A stretch of DNA of 64,000 bases from Caulobacter sp. (GCA_017745235.1 JAGHZU010000001.1:186001-250000), one strand, 5' to 3'; shown: positions 18,259 to 27,991, counted from the first letter of the stretch. Notes: generated by a model not told the origin, from the sequence alone. Program-made: numbers and translations.

Positions 18259-18956
18259 CGCCGGACGAACGCGCCGAGCGCCACCTGCTGGTGGTCGACG
18301 ACGACGACCGCATCCGCACCCTGCTGAAGGAGTTCCTCAGCCGGCAGGGTTTCCGGGTCAGCGCCGCCGCCGACGCGGCCCACGCCGACCGCCTGACCGA
18401 AGCGATGGACTTCGACCTGCTGGTGCTGGACGTGATGATGCCCGGCGAGGACGGCTTTTCCTTCACTCGCCGCCTGAGGGCGCGGGGCGGCGAGGCCGGC
18501 CGCACGCCGATCCTGATGCTGACCGCCCGCGACCAGACCGGCGACCGCATCGAAGGCCTGACCCACGGCGCCGACGACTACCTGGCCAAGCCCTTCGAGC
18601 CGCGCGAACTGCTGCTGCGGATCGAGTCGATCCTGCGCCGCGCCGCGCCCAAGCCCTCGGGCCCGCGCGTGCTCAGCCTGGGCGACTGCGCCTTCGAGCC
18701 CGAGCGGGGCGAACTGACCCGTCTCGGCGAGCCCATCCGCCTGACCGAGGCCGAGGTCGCCCTGCTGCGGCGCCTGGCCAAGGCCGCCCACGAGGCCGTC
18801 GACCGCCTGGAGCTGGCCCGCGACACCGTCGACGCCACCGGCCGCGCCGTCGACGTGCAGGTCACACGCCTGCGTCGCAAGATCGAACCCGACCCGAAGA
18901 ACCCGCGCTACCTGCAGACCGTGCGCGGCGTGGGCTACAGGCTGGCGCCGGATTGA
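18255..18956 (+). CDS. OmpR/PhoB-type response regulator, PetR-like
   Basis: 233 residues. Receiver domain with the acidic cluster D15-D18, phosphoacceptor D59 (VLDVMMPGEDG), conserved T (MLTARDQ) and K (YLAKPFEPREL), then a winged-helix effector domain (about 135-230) ending VRGVGYRLAPD. The ATG overlaps the MarR stop by four bases, so both are made from one message. The cognate kinase probably is the next gene, although a repeat element separates them. Confidence 0.92.
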   Translation: MTPDERAERHLLVVDDDDRIRTLLKEFLSRQGFRVSAAADAAHADRLTEAMDFDLLVLDVMMPGEDGFSFTRRLRARGGEAGRTPILMLTARDQTGDRIEGLTHGADDYLAKPFEPRELLLRIESILRRAAPKPSGPRVLSLGDCAFEPERGELTRLGEPIRLTEAEVALLRRLAKAAHEAVDRLELARDTVDATGRAVDVQVTRLRRKIEPDPKNPRYLQTVRGVGYRLAPD

Positions 18957-18961
18957 TGGGG

Positions 18962-19073
18962 GTGATGCGCCCCCCCTCAGCCGCTTCGCGACAGCTCCCC
19001 CCGAGGGGGAGCATCTGCGCGCACAAGATCCTCCTCGGGAGGTGTCGGTGGAGCCGACGGAGGGGGTCCTCTC
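18962..19073. repeat. Intergenic GC-rich palindromic repeat element
   Basis: Contains an 8-base hairpin GCTCCCCC/GGGGGAGC (18994-19001 and 19005-19012) and, near the ends, CCCCCCTCAGCCGCTTCG and a partly complementary GAGCCGACGGAGGGGGT. This mix (CCCCTC...GCTTCGCGACAGCTCCCCC) is the kind of dispersed intergenic repeat common in Caulobacter-like genomes. It lies between the response regulator and kinase genes, and the annotated GTG of the kinase at 19042 would fall inside it. Confidence 0.6.
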
Positions 19074-19074
19074 T

Positions 19075-20430
19075 TTGAAACTCCGCCTGCGCACGCGCCT
19101 CTACATTCCGCGCCAGATCAAGCGCTGGCTGCCGACCTCGCTGTTCGGCCGGTCGCTGCTGATCATCGTGCTGCCCGTGGCGGTGATGCAGATCGCCGTG
19201 ACCTGGGCGTTCTTCGACGCCCACTGGGACACCGTCACCAGCCGCCTGTCCGAAGGCCTGGCCGGCGACGTGGCCTGGGCGGTGGAGAGCTACCAGGACG
19301 ATCCCTCGCCCGCGGCGCTGGAGAAGCTGGCCGACCGGGCTCAGGACTCCATGGACCTGTCGATCGCCCTGCAGAAGGGCCGCACCCTGCCGGCGGGCAA
19401 GCGCAACTCGCTGTTTCGGGTGGTGGACCGTTCGCTGAACCGGGCGCTTTCGGACCGGCTGGACGCCCCGTTCTGGTTCGACGCCAGCGGCGACCACTAT
19501 CCGGCCCACGTCGACATTCGGGTCAAGGTCAACGAGGGCGTGCTGCGGATCATCGCCCCGCGCGATCGCGCCTTCGCCACCCAGGGCCACATCTTCATTC
19601 TGTGGATCGTGGGGGCCACGCTGCTGCTGACGGCGGTGGCGATCCTGTTCATCCGCAACCAGGTGCGGGCGATCGAGCGCCTGGCCGACGCGGCCGACGC
19701 CTTCGGGCGGGGCATCGACCAGGCCGCGTTCAAGCCGCACGGCGCGCGCGAGGTCCGTCAGGCGGCCCAGGCCTTCCTGTCGATGAAGGAGCGCATCCAG
19801 CGCCACATCGAACAGCGCACAGCCCTGCTGGCCAGCGTCAGCCACGACCTGCGCACGCCCCTGACCCGGCTGAAGCTGGAACTGGCCCTGTCCGAGCCCG
19901 GCGCCCAGGTCGAGGCCATGCAGCGCGACCTGTCGGAAATGGAGCACATGATCGACGAGTACCTGGCCTTCGCGCGCGGCGAGGGCGGGGAGACTGTGCG
20001 GGTCGTGGCGCTGCGCCCCCTGATGGAGGGCGTCTGCGAAGGGGCGGTGCGCAGCGGCGCCCAGGTGACCTGCGAGATCGCCGACGACCTGACCGCCATG
20101 CTGCGGCCCCAGGCCTTCAAGCGGGCCATGGCCAACCTGATCGACAACGCCGCCGCCCATGGCGAGACCGTTCGCGTCTCGGCCGTTCCCCTGGCCGAGG
20201 GCGGGGTGCGGATCATGGTCGACGACGACGGCCCGGGCATTCCCGTGGAGCGCTACGAGGAGGCGTTCAAGCCGTTCAGCCGACTGGACGAGTCCCGCAA
20301 CCAGAACGAAAAAGGCGTAGGCCTGGGCCTGGCCATCGCCCGCGACATGGCCCGCGGGCTGGGCGGCGACCTGACGCTCGAGCGCTCGCCGATGGGCGGC
20401 CTGCGCGCGGTGATGCGCCTGCCGGCCTAG
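19075..20430 (+). CDS. EnvZ/RstB-type sensor histidine kinase
   Basis: About 451 residues. TM helices at about 29-50 and 177-197 bracket a periplasmic sensor of about 125 residues; a HAMP-like segment follows (RNQVRAIERLADAADAFGRG). The dimerisation domain has the phosphoacceptor His in SVSHDLRTPLTRLK, and the HATPase domain has NLIDNAAAHG, DDDGPGIP and GVGLGLAIARD. The start is uncertain: TTG at 19075 follows GGAGGGGG, whereas a GTG at 19042 adds 11 residues encoded by the repeat. Partner of the OmpR-type regulator upstream. Confidence 0.9.
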   Translation: MKLRLRTRLYIPRQIKRWLPTSLFGRSLLIIVLPVAVMQIAVTWAFFDAHWDTVTSRLSEGLAGDVAWAVESYQDDPSPAALEKLADRAQDSMDLSIALQKGRTLPAGKRNSLFRVVDRSLNRALSDRLDAPFWFDASGDHYPAHVDIRVKVNEGVLRIIAPRDRAFATQGHIFILWIVGATLLLTAVAILFIRNQVRAIERLADAADAFGRGIDQAAFKPHGAREVRQAAQAFLSMKERIQRHIEQRTALLASVSHDLRTPLTRLKLELALSEPGAQVEAMQRDLSEMEHMIDEYLAFARGEGGETVRVVALRPLMEGVCEGAVRSGAQVTCEIADDLTAMLRPQAFKRAMANLIDNAAAHGETVRVSAVPLAEGGVRIMVDDDGPGIPVERYEEAFKPFSRLDESRNQNEKGVGLGLAIARDMARGLGGDLTLERSPMGGLRAVMRLPA

Positions 20431-20441
20431 CTTTGCCCCGA

Positions 20442-20465
20442 TCTTCCCGGCGAAGGCCGGTAAGA
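20442..20465. terminator. Hairpin between convergent genes
   Basis: TCTTCCCGGC (20442-20451) pairs with GCCGGTAAGA (20456-20465) with one mismatch around a GAAG loop. It lies between the stops of the histidine kinase and the TetR-like gene, so it could end both transcripts. There is no T-run. Confidence 0.45.
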
Positions 20466-20475
20466 CGGCTGAAAG

Positions 20476-21021
20476 TCAGAACCCCGCCCCGACCTTGGCC
20501 AGCCCTTCGGCCATCTGCTTCAGGCGCTTGTCCAGCTCGGCCATCGTGCGGTTCAGCGCGCCTTCGTCATCGCGCCAGACCTGCAGGGTGCGGCCCCAGA
20601 CGGCGACCATGGCGGTCAGGCGCGCGGGGGTGGCGTCCAGGCCCGCAGCTTCCAGCACCGCGCGGGCCGTCCTGGGGAAGCGCAGCACCGAAACCATCGG
20701 GCTTTCCGAGCGGCTGATGGCGATCAGCGCCGCGCGGTGCGGCTCCATCGCCTCGATCCGGGCCATGGCGGCGTCGAACAGGCGGTCATGGATGGAGGCG
20801 TCGTCGGCGGTGACCGTGGCCAGGGCCGCACGGTCGAAGCGCGCGGCCAGGTGGTTCAGCACCGCGCCCTTGCCGTCGGCGCAGGCGTAGAGTTCGGCGA
20901 ACGGGACCTCGGCCTTCAGGGCGATGTCTCGCAACGTGACCTGGCTCCAGGGCCGGTCGGCGGCGAGCGCCAGGGCGGCGGCGGCGGCGCGGTCGAGCAG
21001 GTCTTCGGCGGGACTGGTCAT
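20476..21021 (-). CDS. TetR-like regulator
   Basis: 181 residues. The N-terminal 50 or so residues look like a TetR helix-turn-helix (WSQVTLRDIALKAEVPFAELYACADGKGAVLNHLAARFD), followed by an all-helical domain with no recognisable ligand signature. The ATG at 21021 is where homology should start; the frame is open 11 codons further. It sits just downstream of proC on the same strand with a 55-base gap. The recognition helix is less basic than usual, so DNA binding should be checked. Confidence 0.75.
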   Translation of the reverse strand: MTSPAEDLLDRAAAAALALAADRPWSQVTLRDIALKAEVPFAELYACADGKGAVLNHLAARFDRAALATVTADDASIHDRLFDAAMARIEAMEPHRAALIAISRSESPMVSVLRFPRTARAVLEAAGLDATPARLTAMVAVWGRTLQVWRDDEGALNRTMAELDKRLKQMAEGLAKVGAGF

Positions 21022-21076
21022 GGAATCCAGATGGCCCGGGAACGGCCCGGGCACAAGGGTTCCGCCACGGCCGCCC

Positions 21077-21862
21077 TCAGCCGCCCAGCTCTTCCGAGCG
21101 TTTCACCGCCTGGGCCATGGCGCGGGGCAGCAGGTCGCCGAAGCCGCCTTCGCCCATCAGCACCGACAGGGCCGCGGCCGTGGTGCCGCCGGGCGAGGTG
21201 ACCTGCCTGCGCAGCTCGGCGGGATCCTCGCCGCCTTGCCCCAACAGGGCGGCCGCGCCGACGATCGTCGAACGGGCCAGGCGGGCGGCGTCCTCCGGGG
21301 TCAGGCCCTGGCCGGCGCCGGCGGCCTCCAGCGCCTCGATGAAGGCGTAGAGATAGGCCGGAGCCGAGCCGGAAACGGCCGTGGCCGCGTGCATCAGGCC
21401 TTCGTCTTCCAGGTCGACCACGGTGGCGACCGGCGCTAGCAGGGCGTGGGCGCGCGCGCGCGCCTGCGCCGTGGCGGCGTAGATGCTGGCCGTGCCCAGG
21501 CCCACGGCGACGGCGGTGGTCGGCATCACCCGGGCCACGGCCCGGCCGCCGAAGGCCTCGGAAATGTCGGCCGCGCGCACCCCGGCGGCGATCGAGACGA
21601 TCACGGCGTCGGGCGCCAGGTGCGGGACGACGTCGGCAACCGCCTGGCGCCAGATCTGCGGCTTGACCGCCAGCAGCACCGTCCTGGCCGCGCTCAAGGC
21701 TTCGAGCGACGGATTGACCTGGGCGCCGGGAAAGGCGGCCGCCGTCGCGGCCGGGTCGCGCACGATCAGGTCGCCCGCGGCGAACGCCCCGGCCTTGGCC
21801 CAGCCCTCGATCAGGGCCCCGCCCATGCGCCCGGCGCCGAGGAGGAGAATGGGGGTGGTCAT
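21077..21862 (-). CDS. proC: Pyrroline-5-carboxylate reductase
   Basis: 261-residue last enzyme of proline synthesis, reducing pyrroline-5-carboxylate with NAD(P)H. It has the N-terminal dinucleotide motif LLGAGRMGGA, VLLAVKPQ, the GVRAADISEAF block and the C-terminal family signature (AVSGSAPAYLYAFIEALEAAG and RQVTSPGGTTAAAL). Length is normal. The TetR-like gene follows on the same strand. Confidence 0.95.
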   Translation of the reverse strand: MTTPILLLGAGRMGGALIEGWAKAGAFAAGDLIVRDPAATAAAFPGAQVNPSLEALSAARTVLLAVKPQIWRQAVADVVPHLAPDAVIVSIAAGVRAADISEAFGGRAVARVMPTTAVAVGLGTASIYAATAQARARAHALLAPVATVVDLEDEGLMHAATAVSGSAPAYLYAFIEALEAAGAGQGLTPEDAARLARSTIVGAAALLGQGGEDPAELRRQVTSPGGTTAAALSVLMGEGGFGDLLPRAMAQAVKRSEELGG

Positions 21863-21941
21863 GGGCGAACTCCGCTGAATTCCGAGCGGCCTGCCTAGCA
21901 GGTCGAACCGCCGCCCGCATCCGCCAAGACGGCGAGACGGC

Positions 21942-22299
21942 CTATTCGGCCGGGGGCTCCCACAGCTCGATCGGATTGCCCTCGGGATCGTGGATCCGGG
22001 CGAAGCGGCCGGTCTCGGGCGTATCCCAGGCCGGATCGGTCACGGCTTCGATCCCCGCCTGGCGCAACCTGGCCACCAGCGCGTCCAGATCATCGACCCG
22101 GAAATTGATCATCCATGACTTGCCGGCGGGCCAATAGTCGGTGTCGCGGGCGAACGGCATGATCAACGTCGGCCCCGCCGCCTGTCGCCAGGGCGCATAG
22201 CCTTCCATGGCCACGCCGAGATGGACGGCGATACCACTCCAGCAGCGCCTCTGGCTCCTCGGCCCGAAAGAACACGCCGCCTACGCCTGTCACCGTCAT
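21942..22299 (-). pseudogene. VOC/glyoxalase-family protein, frameshifted
   Basis: The start region (MTVTGVGGVFFRAEEPEALLEWYRR, from 22299 with a GAGGAG site) and the C-terminal part (MAMEGYAPWRQAAGP to ELWEPPAE) are in different frames. Joining them by dropping one base at about 22223-22224 (GG on the plus strand) yields a continuous 118-residue vicinal-oxygen-chelate domain with WYRRHLGVAMEGYAP at the junction, the expected length. So a single-base insertion, real or a sequencing error, breaks the gene. Family substrate unknown. Confidence 0.75.
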
Positions 22300-22375
22300 G
22301 GCGCCTTCTCCTCGACGCCCCGCCCGGGCGATCGGCGGGAGCGTACGCGACCGGGCGTGAAAGCCAAGGTTGGGC

Positions 22376-22882
22376 TCAGGCTTGGCCCACGGTCTCGAAC
22401 ATGCAGGCGGCCATCGCCTCGTCGGGCGTCTTGGCGCCGTGCAGCAGGAAGTCGAAGGCCGGGTAGAAGCGGTCGGCGGCCTCGACGGCCGCGTCGATCA
22501 TCGAGGCGGCCTGGGCCATGGTCGGACGCTCGCCGGCCGGCAGGGCCAGGGCGTGGCGGAAGACCACCTCGCCATCCTCGGTCCAGACCTCGAAGTGGCC
22601 CAGCCAGACGCGCTGGTTGATCATCGACAGCAGCTCATAGGCGCTGGCGCGCTTGGTCTTGGAGGCGCGCAGGTCCAGCGACAGGCACAGCTGCAGGCAG
22701 TCGGCCTCGGGCCGCCAGGCGAACCACAGCTCGTAGTCCTTCCAGTCGCCGGTCAGGGCGAAGGCCAGGTCGCCGTCTTCCGTGCGGTCGAACGTCAGGT
22801 TCTCGGCCGCGAGGACGTGCTCGACGACCTCGAGAGGGTCCATCGCCAGCAGGACGTCGTCTTCTTCCGGTTGGGTGTCCAT
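22376..22882 (-). CDS. YbjN domain-containing protein
   Basis: 168 residues matching the YbjN family (tetrameric, chaperone-like fold; role in stress or motility regulation reported in enterics). Typical features are an acidic, alpha/beta N-terminal part (DPLEVVEHVLAAENLTFDR) and the block SAYELLSMINQRVWLGHFEVWTEDG. The ATG at 22882 has AAGG upstream; the open frame extends 15 codons further. Lies in a gap between the VOC remnant and ubiK on the same strand. Confidence 0.85.
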   Translation of the reverse strand: MDTQPEEDDVLLAMDPLEVVEHVLAAENLTFDRTEDGDLAFALTGDWKDYELWFAWRPEADCLQLCLSLDLRASKTKRASAYELLSMINQRVWLGHFEVWTEDGEVVFRHALALPAGERPTMAQAASMIDAAVEAADRFYPAFDFLLHGAKTPDEAMAACMFETVGQA

Positions 22883-23035
22883 AGAACCTTCGGCCCCCGG
22901 GCGCGACGGATCGTGGGACCCGTGCAAATCACCCTTGTGGTGGGACTCTAATCTGCTTCGCGGGCGGCGTCACAACCGCCTTCACGTCGAAAGCGAAAGG
23001 AAACTCGCCCAATCGGGCGCCCGACGGTGTGTCCG

Positions 23036-23287
23036 TCAGGCTTCGGGAGCGGCCTTCTTGGCCGGGGCTTTCTTGGCCTTCAGGGCCGCGACCTCTTCGC
23101 GCAACGCCGCGACCTCGGCCTTCAGGGCCTCGAAATCGTCGCGCCGGATCAGGTCGAACTCGGCGGCCAGACGGTCGGCCTGGGCCCGCATCGCGGTCTT
23201 GGCTTCCTCGCCGGCCGTCTGGGCGATGCCCATGGCCGCCTGGGTCAGCTTGGCGAATTCGTCGAGGAAGGGGTTCTGGCTGTGCAT
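23036..23287 (-). CDS. UbiK/YqiC (DUF526) family ubiquinone accessory factor
   Basis: 83 residues. An N-terminal NPFLDEFAKLTQAAMGIAQ segment, then a coiled coil (DLIRRDDFEALKAEVAALREEVAALKAKK) and a Lys/Ala/Pro tail; this matches the UbiK family, whose members bind the UbiJ/Ubi complex and promote aerobic ubiquinone synthesis. It is divergent from lgt, sharing a 139-base promoter region. The family call is good; the ubiquinone role is by analogy. Confidence 0.85.
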   Translation of the reverse strand: MHSQNPFLDEFAKLTQAAMGIAQTAGEEAKTAMRAQADRLAAEFDLIRRDDFEALKAEVAALREEVAALKAKKAPAKKAAPEA

Positions 23288-23426
23288 CGAATTTCCCAAG
23301 GCCGAGCGGGGCGCGGCGCGGTTCGTCCCAAATCAGGGGCGAGCCCTTATATGGGAAACGAGGGATGAAAGCGAAGACCGAACGCGCTAGAGGTTCGAGG
23401 ACCTGCCCGCCCGGAGCTCCATAGGC

Positions 23427-24344
23427 GTGATCTTTCCCGACATCGACCCCGTCGTCCACATTGGTCCGATCGCCCTGCAATGGGGACCGCTGGCCATCCG
23501 CTGGTACGCCCTGGCCTATGTGGCCGGCATCCTGCTGGGCTGGCGCTATGCGGTGCGGCTGGTGCGCAATCCCCGCCTGTGGGGCGGCCGAACGCCGACG
23601 GCCACGCCGGTGCAGATCGACGACCTGGTGCTGTGGATCACCCTGGGCATCATCCTGGGCGGCCGCCTGGGCTACATCCTGTTCTACATGCTCGTGAACG
23701 CCGGCCAGCGGGCCCAGCTGCTGGCCCACCCGCTCAGCGCCTTCAAGGTATGGGAGGGCGGCATGTCGTTCCACGGCGGCTTCCTGGGCGTGTGCGTGGC
23801 CATCGCCCTGTTCGCCCGAAGCCAGAAGATCGACCTGCTGAAGCTGGGCGACCTGGTGGCCCCGGTCGTGCCGATCGGCCTCTTCTTCGGCCGCTGCGCC
23901 AACTTCATCAACGGCGAGCTGTGGGGCCGGGTCACCGACGTCCCCTGGGGCATGGTGTTCTGCAACGACACCATCCGGCTGGCCAACGACGGCGCCTGCC
24001 CCGCCGGCCAGCTGCCGCGCCATCCCAGCCAGCTCTACGAGGCGGCGCTCGAGGGCGTGCTGCTGTTCCTGATCCTGAACCTGGCGGTTCATCGCCTGAA
24101 GTGGCTGCAGCGGCGCGGCGCGCTCGTGGCCACGTTCCTGATCTGCTACGGCCTGTTCCGCTTCTCGCTGGAGGGCGTGCGCAATCCCGATCATGGCATG
24201 CCCGATTTCCCGTTCGGCCTGACCATGGGGATGATGCTCTCCTTGCCCATGCTGCTGGTCGGCGCCTGGCTGCTGTGGCGGGCCCTGCGCGAGCCGCTGC
24301 CGCCGGTCGAGCAAGCCGCGCCGGACGCCCATGAGCCTGCTTGA
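23427..24344 (+). CDS. lgt: Prolipoprotein diacylglyceryl transferase
   Basis: 305-residue inner-membrane enzyme that attaches diacylglycerol to the lipobox cysteine of prolipoproteins. Seven TM helices are visible, with the conserved HGGFLGV segment and signature GRCANFINGELWGR. It begins with GTG at 23427. The last 14 bases overlap the start of the next gene, so lgt, the MidA-like gene and pgeF probably form one operon. A lipoprotein substrate is encoded a few kilobases away (27992). Confidence 0.95.
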   Translation: MIFPDIDPVVHIGPIALQWGPLAIRWYALAYVAGILLGWRYAVRLVRNPRLWGGRTPTATPVQIDDLVLWITLGIILGGRLGYILFYMLVNAGQRAQLLAHPLSAFKVWEGGMSFHGGFLGVCVAIALFARSQKIDLLKLGDLVAPVVPIGLFFGRCANFINGELWGRVTDVPWGMVFCNDTIRLANDGACPAGQLPRHPSQLYEAALEGVLLFLILNLAVHRLKWLQRRGALVATFLICYGLFRFSLEGVRNPDHGMPDFPFGLTMGMMLSLPMLLVGAWLLWRALREPLPPVEQAAPDAHEPA

Positions 24345-25488
24345 CCGCCTGCGGGCGCAGATCGCCCAGGACGGCCCGATCAGCGTTCCGGAATACTTCA
24401 CCCGCTGCCTGCACGACCCCCGCGACGGCTACTACGCCAACCGCCCGGCGTTGGGGGAAGGTGGCGACTTCGTCACCGCGCCCGGCGTCAGTCAGATGTT
24501 CGGCGAACTGGTCGGCCTGTGGATCCTGGAGACCTGGGACCGCATGGGCCGCCCCTCGCCGGTGCGGCTGGTCGAGATGGGCCCGGGGGACGGAACGCTG
24601 ATGAGCGATGTCCTGCGCGCCGCTCGGCTGCTGCCCGACTTTCTGGCCGCCGCCGACGCCTGGCTGGTCGAGGTCTCCGCGCCGCTGCGGGCGGCCCAGG
24701 CCGCCCGGCTGGCCGATGCGCCGGTCACGCCGCGCTGGGCGGGTCGACTGGAGGAGGTTCCCGGCGGCGCGCCGATGATCCTCTACGCCAACGAGCTGCT
24801 GGACTGCCTGCCCGCCCGCCAGTTCGTGCGCACGGCCGACGGCTGGGCCGAGCGGATGGTGGGGCTGGACGAGGCCGGGAACCTGGCGTTCGGGCTGAAG
24901 GCGCTCTCGGCCCCGGCTCGGCGCGGGTCCCACGCCCTGGCCGTTCCCGACGCCCCCTCCACCGGCTTCGCCGCCCCCCCTCCTCCGCGGGCGGGGGAGG
25001 AATGGCCGCCCGGAACCCTGGTCGAGGCCTCGCCCGCCCAAGCCGCGCTGGGGAACGAACTCGGCCATCGGCTGGCGGCCCACGGCGGCGCGGCCTTGCT
25101 GATCGACTACGGGCGCGACGCGCCCGAGGCCGGCGACACCCTGCAGGCGATCAAGGCCCACCAAAAGGTTTCGCCCCTGGCCGAGCCCGGCCAGGCCGAC
25201 CTGACGGTCTGGGCCGACTTTCCGGCCGTGGTTCAGGCCGCGCGCGAAGCCGGGGCGCAAGCCGGCCCCATTCTACGTCAAGGCGACTTCCTGCGGTCGC
25301 TGGGAATCGAGGCGCGGACCCAGGCCCTGGCCGCCGCCCGGCCCGACCAGGCCGACAAGCTTGCAAGACAGCTTGATCGCCTGACCGGAGGGGCGCAGAT
25401 GGGCGATCTGTTCAAGGTCGCCTGCCTGTTCTCGCCGGGCCTGGCGCCGCCGTTGTTCGAGCCCTCCGTTTCCTCCTTCGTCTCTTAA
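24331..25488 (+). CDS. MidA/NDUFAF7-type SAM-dependent methyltransferase
   Basis: 385 residues of the MidA (DUF185) family, class I methyltransferases; the mitochondrial member methylates an Arg of complex I subunit NDUFS2. The N-terminal GPISVPEYFTRCLHDPRDGYY, GDFVTAPGVSQMFGE and SAM motif EMGPGDGTLM are intact, as is YANELLDCLPARQF. Around 24975-25000 an in-frame GC-rich hairpin encodes FAAPPPPRAGEEW, probably a repeat inserted in a loop. The start lies inside lgt (14-base overlap). The target in bacteria is inferred. Confidence 0.88.
   Translation: MSLLDRLRAQIAQDGPISVPEYFTRCLHDPRDGYYANRPALGEGGDFVTAPGVSQMFGELVGLWILETWDRMGRPSPVRLVEMGPGDGTLMSDVLRAARLLPDFLAAADAWLVEVSAPLRAAQAARLADAPVTPRWAGRLEEVPGGAPMILYANELLDCLPARQFVRTADGWAERMVGLDEAGNLAFGLKALSAPARRGSHALAVPDAPSTGFAAPPPPRAGEEWPPGTLVEASPAQAALGNELGHRLAAHGGAALLIDYGRDAPEAGDTLQAIKAHQKVSPLAEPGQADLTVWADFPAVVQAAREAGAQAGPILRQGDFLRSLGIEARTQALAAARPDQADKLARQLDRLTGGAQMGDLFKVACLFSPGLAPPLFEPSVSSFVS
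24979..25000. repeat. Palindromic GC-rich repeat inside a coding sequence
   Basis: CCTCCTCCGC (24979-24988) and GCGGGGGAGG (24991-25000) pair with one G-T wobble. It sits in frame within the MidA-like gene and encodes a Pro-rich loop. It resembles the intergenic repeats seen at 18962 and 49924 in composition. Confidence 0.45.
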
Positions 25489-25498
25489 GGGACGCGCG

Positions 25499-26278
25499 AT
25501 GCACGAAATCCCCACCGTCCAGTCGCCGCTGCTGGCCCAGGTCGCCGGCGTCCGCCACGCCTTCTTCACCCGCAAGGGCGGCGTCTCCACGGGCCTCTAC
25601 GACAGCCTCAACGTCGGGCGCGGCAGCCGCGACGAGCCGGCCGACGTGGCTGAGAACCGCGCCCGGGCCGCCGCCTGGTTCGGCGCCGCGCCGGAGGACC
25701 TCAACACCTGCTTCCAGATCCACTCCACGATCACCATCGTGGCGGACGGTTCGTGGGGCGACGTCCGGCCCGAAGGCGACGCGGTGGTCAGCAAGACCCC
25801 CGGAGTGGTCTGCGGCGCCCTGCACGCGGACTGCGCGCCGGTGCTGATCGTCGACCCGGACGCCCGCATCGTGGCCGCCGCCCATGCGGGCTGGCGCGGG
25901 GCGCTGGACGGCATCGTGCAGAGCGCGGTCGACCAGATGGTGGCCCTGGGGGGCGATCCCGACCGCATGGTCGCGGCCGTCGGCCCTTGCATCGGCCCGG
26001 CCTCCTACGAGGTGGGCCTGGAATTCCTGCAGCGGTTCGAGGCCGACAGCCCCGGTTCGGGTCGGTTCTTCGCCCCCGGGGCCAGTGAGGACAAGCGCCT
26101 GTTCGACCTCCCGGCCTTCGTGCTGGATCGTCTGAACACGGCCGGTGTGGCGCGCTCGGAATGGGTGGGTCGCGACACCCGGGCCGAGGCCGACCTGTTC
26201 TTCTCCAACCGCAGGGCCGTGTTGAACGGAGAATCCGACTACGGACGTTTGCTTTCGGCCATCACGCTCGAGGCATGA
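25499..26278 (+). CDS. pgeF: PgeF/YfiH laccase-domain purine nucleosidase/peptidoglycan editing factor
   Basis: 259 residues of the YfiH/PgeF family, multifunctional enzymes with purine nucleoside phosphorylase/adenosine deaminase activities and a role in peptidoglycan fidelity. Zinc-site blocks are present: [21 protein letters not shown] and [10 protein letters not shown], plus [12 protein letters not shown]. It lies 10 bases after the methyltransferase gene and likely is the third gene of the lgt operon. Start ATG at 25499. Confidence 0.92.
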   Translation: MHEIPTVQSPLLAQVAGVRHAFFTRKGGVSTGLYDSLNVGRGSRDEPADVAENRARAAAWFGAAPEDLNTCFQIHSTITIVADGSWGDVRPEGDAVVSKTPGVVCGALHADCAPVLIVDPDARIVAAAHAGWRGALDGIVQSAVDQMVALGGDPDRMVAAVGPCIGPASYEVGLEFLQRFEADSPGSGRFFAPGASEDKRLFDLPAFVLDRLNTAGVARSEWVGRDTRAEADLFFSNRRAVLNGESDYGRLLSAITLEA

Positions 26279-26379
26279 GCGCGCCGAATAACCAGAATCT
26301 CGCAAGACTCGGGGTTGTTCCAGCGGCCGAGGCTGCTAGAAGCCCCCGCAACGGCGACACCCCCTCCCGAGATCGAACC

Positions 26380-27318
<939 letters not shown>

Positions 27319-27373
27319 GGCTTGCCGCCGAACGGCGCTGACAACCTGGGTCCGGGCGGCTAGAAGCCCGGCC

Positions 27374-27808
27374 ATGACAACGATCAGACCTTCGCGGCCC
27401 CAGGACGGGCCGCGTGTCGTGGAGATCTGGCGGGACGCCGTCGACGCGACGCACGACTTTCTCACCCCCGAGGACCGGCTGGCCATCGAGGCCGAGGTCC
27501 GCGACTTCCTGCCCGCCGCCCCGCTGTGGCTGGCGGTGGACGAGGCCGACCGTCCGGTGGCCTTTATGTTCCTGCACGAAGGCCACATGGAGGCCCTGTT
27601 CGTCGACCCGGCCCGCCGTGGCGGCGGCGTCGGCCGCGCCCTGGTGGCCCACGCCCTGGCGCTGCACCCGACCATGACCACCGACGTCAACGAGCAGAAC
27701 GCCCAGGCCGTCGGCTTCTACGAACGCCTGGGCTTCAAGCCCACCGGCCGGAGCGACCTGGACGGCCAGGGCCGTCCCTACCCGCTCGTCCACCTGCGTT
27801 TCGGTTGA
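27374..27808 (+). CDS. GNAT family N-acetyltransferase (YjaB-like)
   Basis: 144 residues with the GNAT fold. The acetyl-CoA motif A is DPARRGGGVGRALVAHAL, and motif B is NEQNAQAVGFYERLGFKPTGR. An N-terminal IRPSRPQDGPRVVEIWRDAV is typical of YjaB/YafP-like acetyltransferases. It follows prs with a 55-base gap. Acceptor molecule unknown. Confidence 0.88.
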   Translation: MTTIRPSRPQDGPRVVEIWRDAVDATHDFLTPEDRLAIEAEVRDFLPAAPLWLAVDEADRPVAFMFLHEGHMEALFVDPARRGGGVGRALVAHALALHPTMTTDVNEQNAQAVGFYERLGFKPTGRSDLDGQGRPYPLVHLRFG

Positions 27809-27832
27809 AATCGCGAGGCGCGCCGGCCCTCC

Positions 27833-27846
27833 GGACGTTAACGTCC
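27833..27846. promoter_or_regulatory. 14-bp palindrome GGACGTTAACGTCC
   Basis: A perfect palindrome 25 bases after the GNAT stop and about 146 bases before the lipoprotein gene. It could be part of a weak terminator or an operator. No T-run follows. Confidence 0.3.
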
Positions 27847-27991
27847 CGAAGGGTTGGGCGGCCGTCCCGCCGACGCTTCCGGCCCGTGTTTCCCCATTTT
27901 TGACGGCTCTGCTTGTCAAGACATGGTTAACGAGCTGACTGTCACAATGTCGCCCGCCGCCGGTGCTATGGCGGCGTCCTAGTCACTGGGG

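Noticed and set aside
18962..19073. CRISPR-like repeats
   Set aside because: The palindromic repeats are single, non-regularly spaced copies without spacers; they fit intergenic palindromic repeats.
22928..23035. tRNA-like gene in the ybjN-ubiK gap
   Set aside because: No cloverleaf arms, T-loop GGTTCRA or CCA end could be assembled.
27900..27930. CtrA site in the lipoprotein promoter region (GGTTAACG)
   Set aside because: Only one TTAA half-site, without a partner at seven bases.
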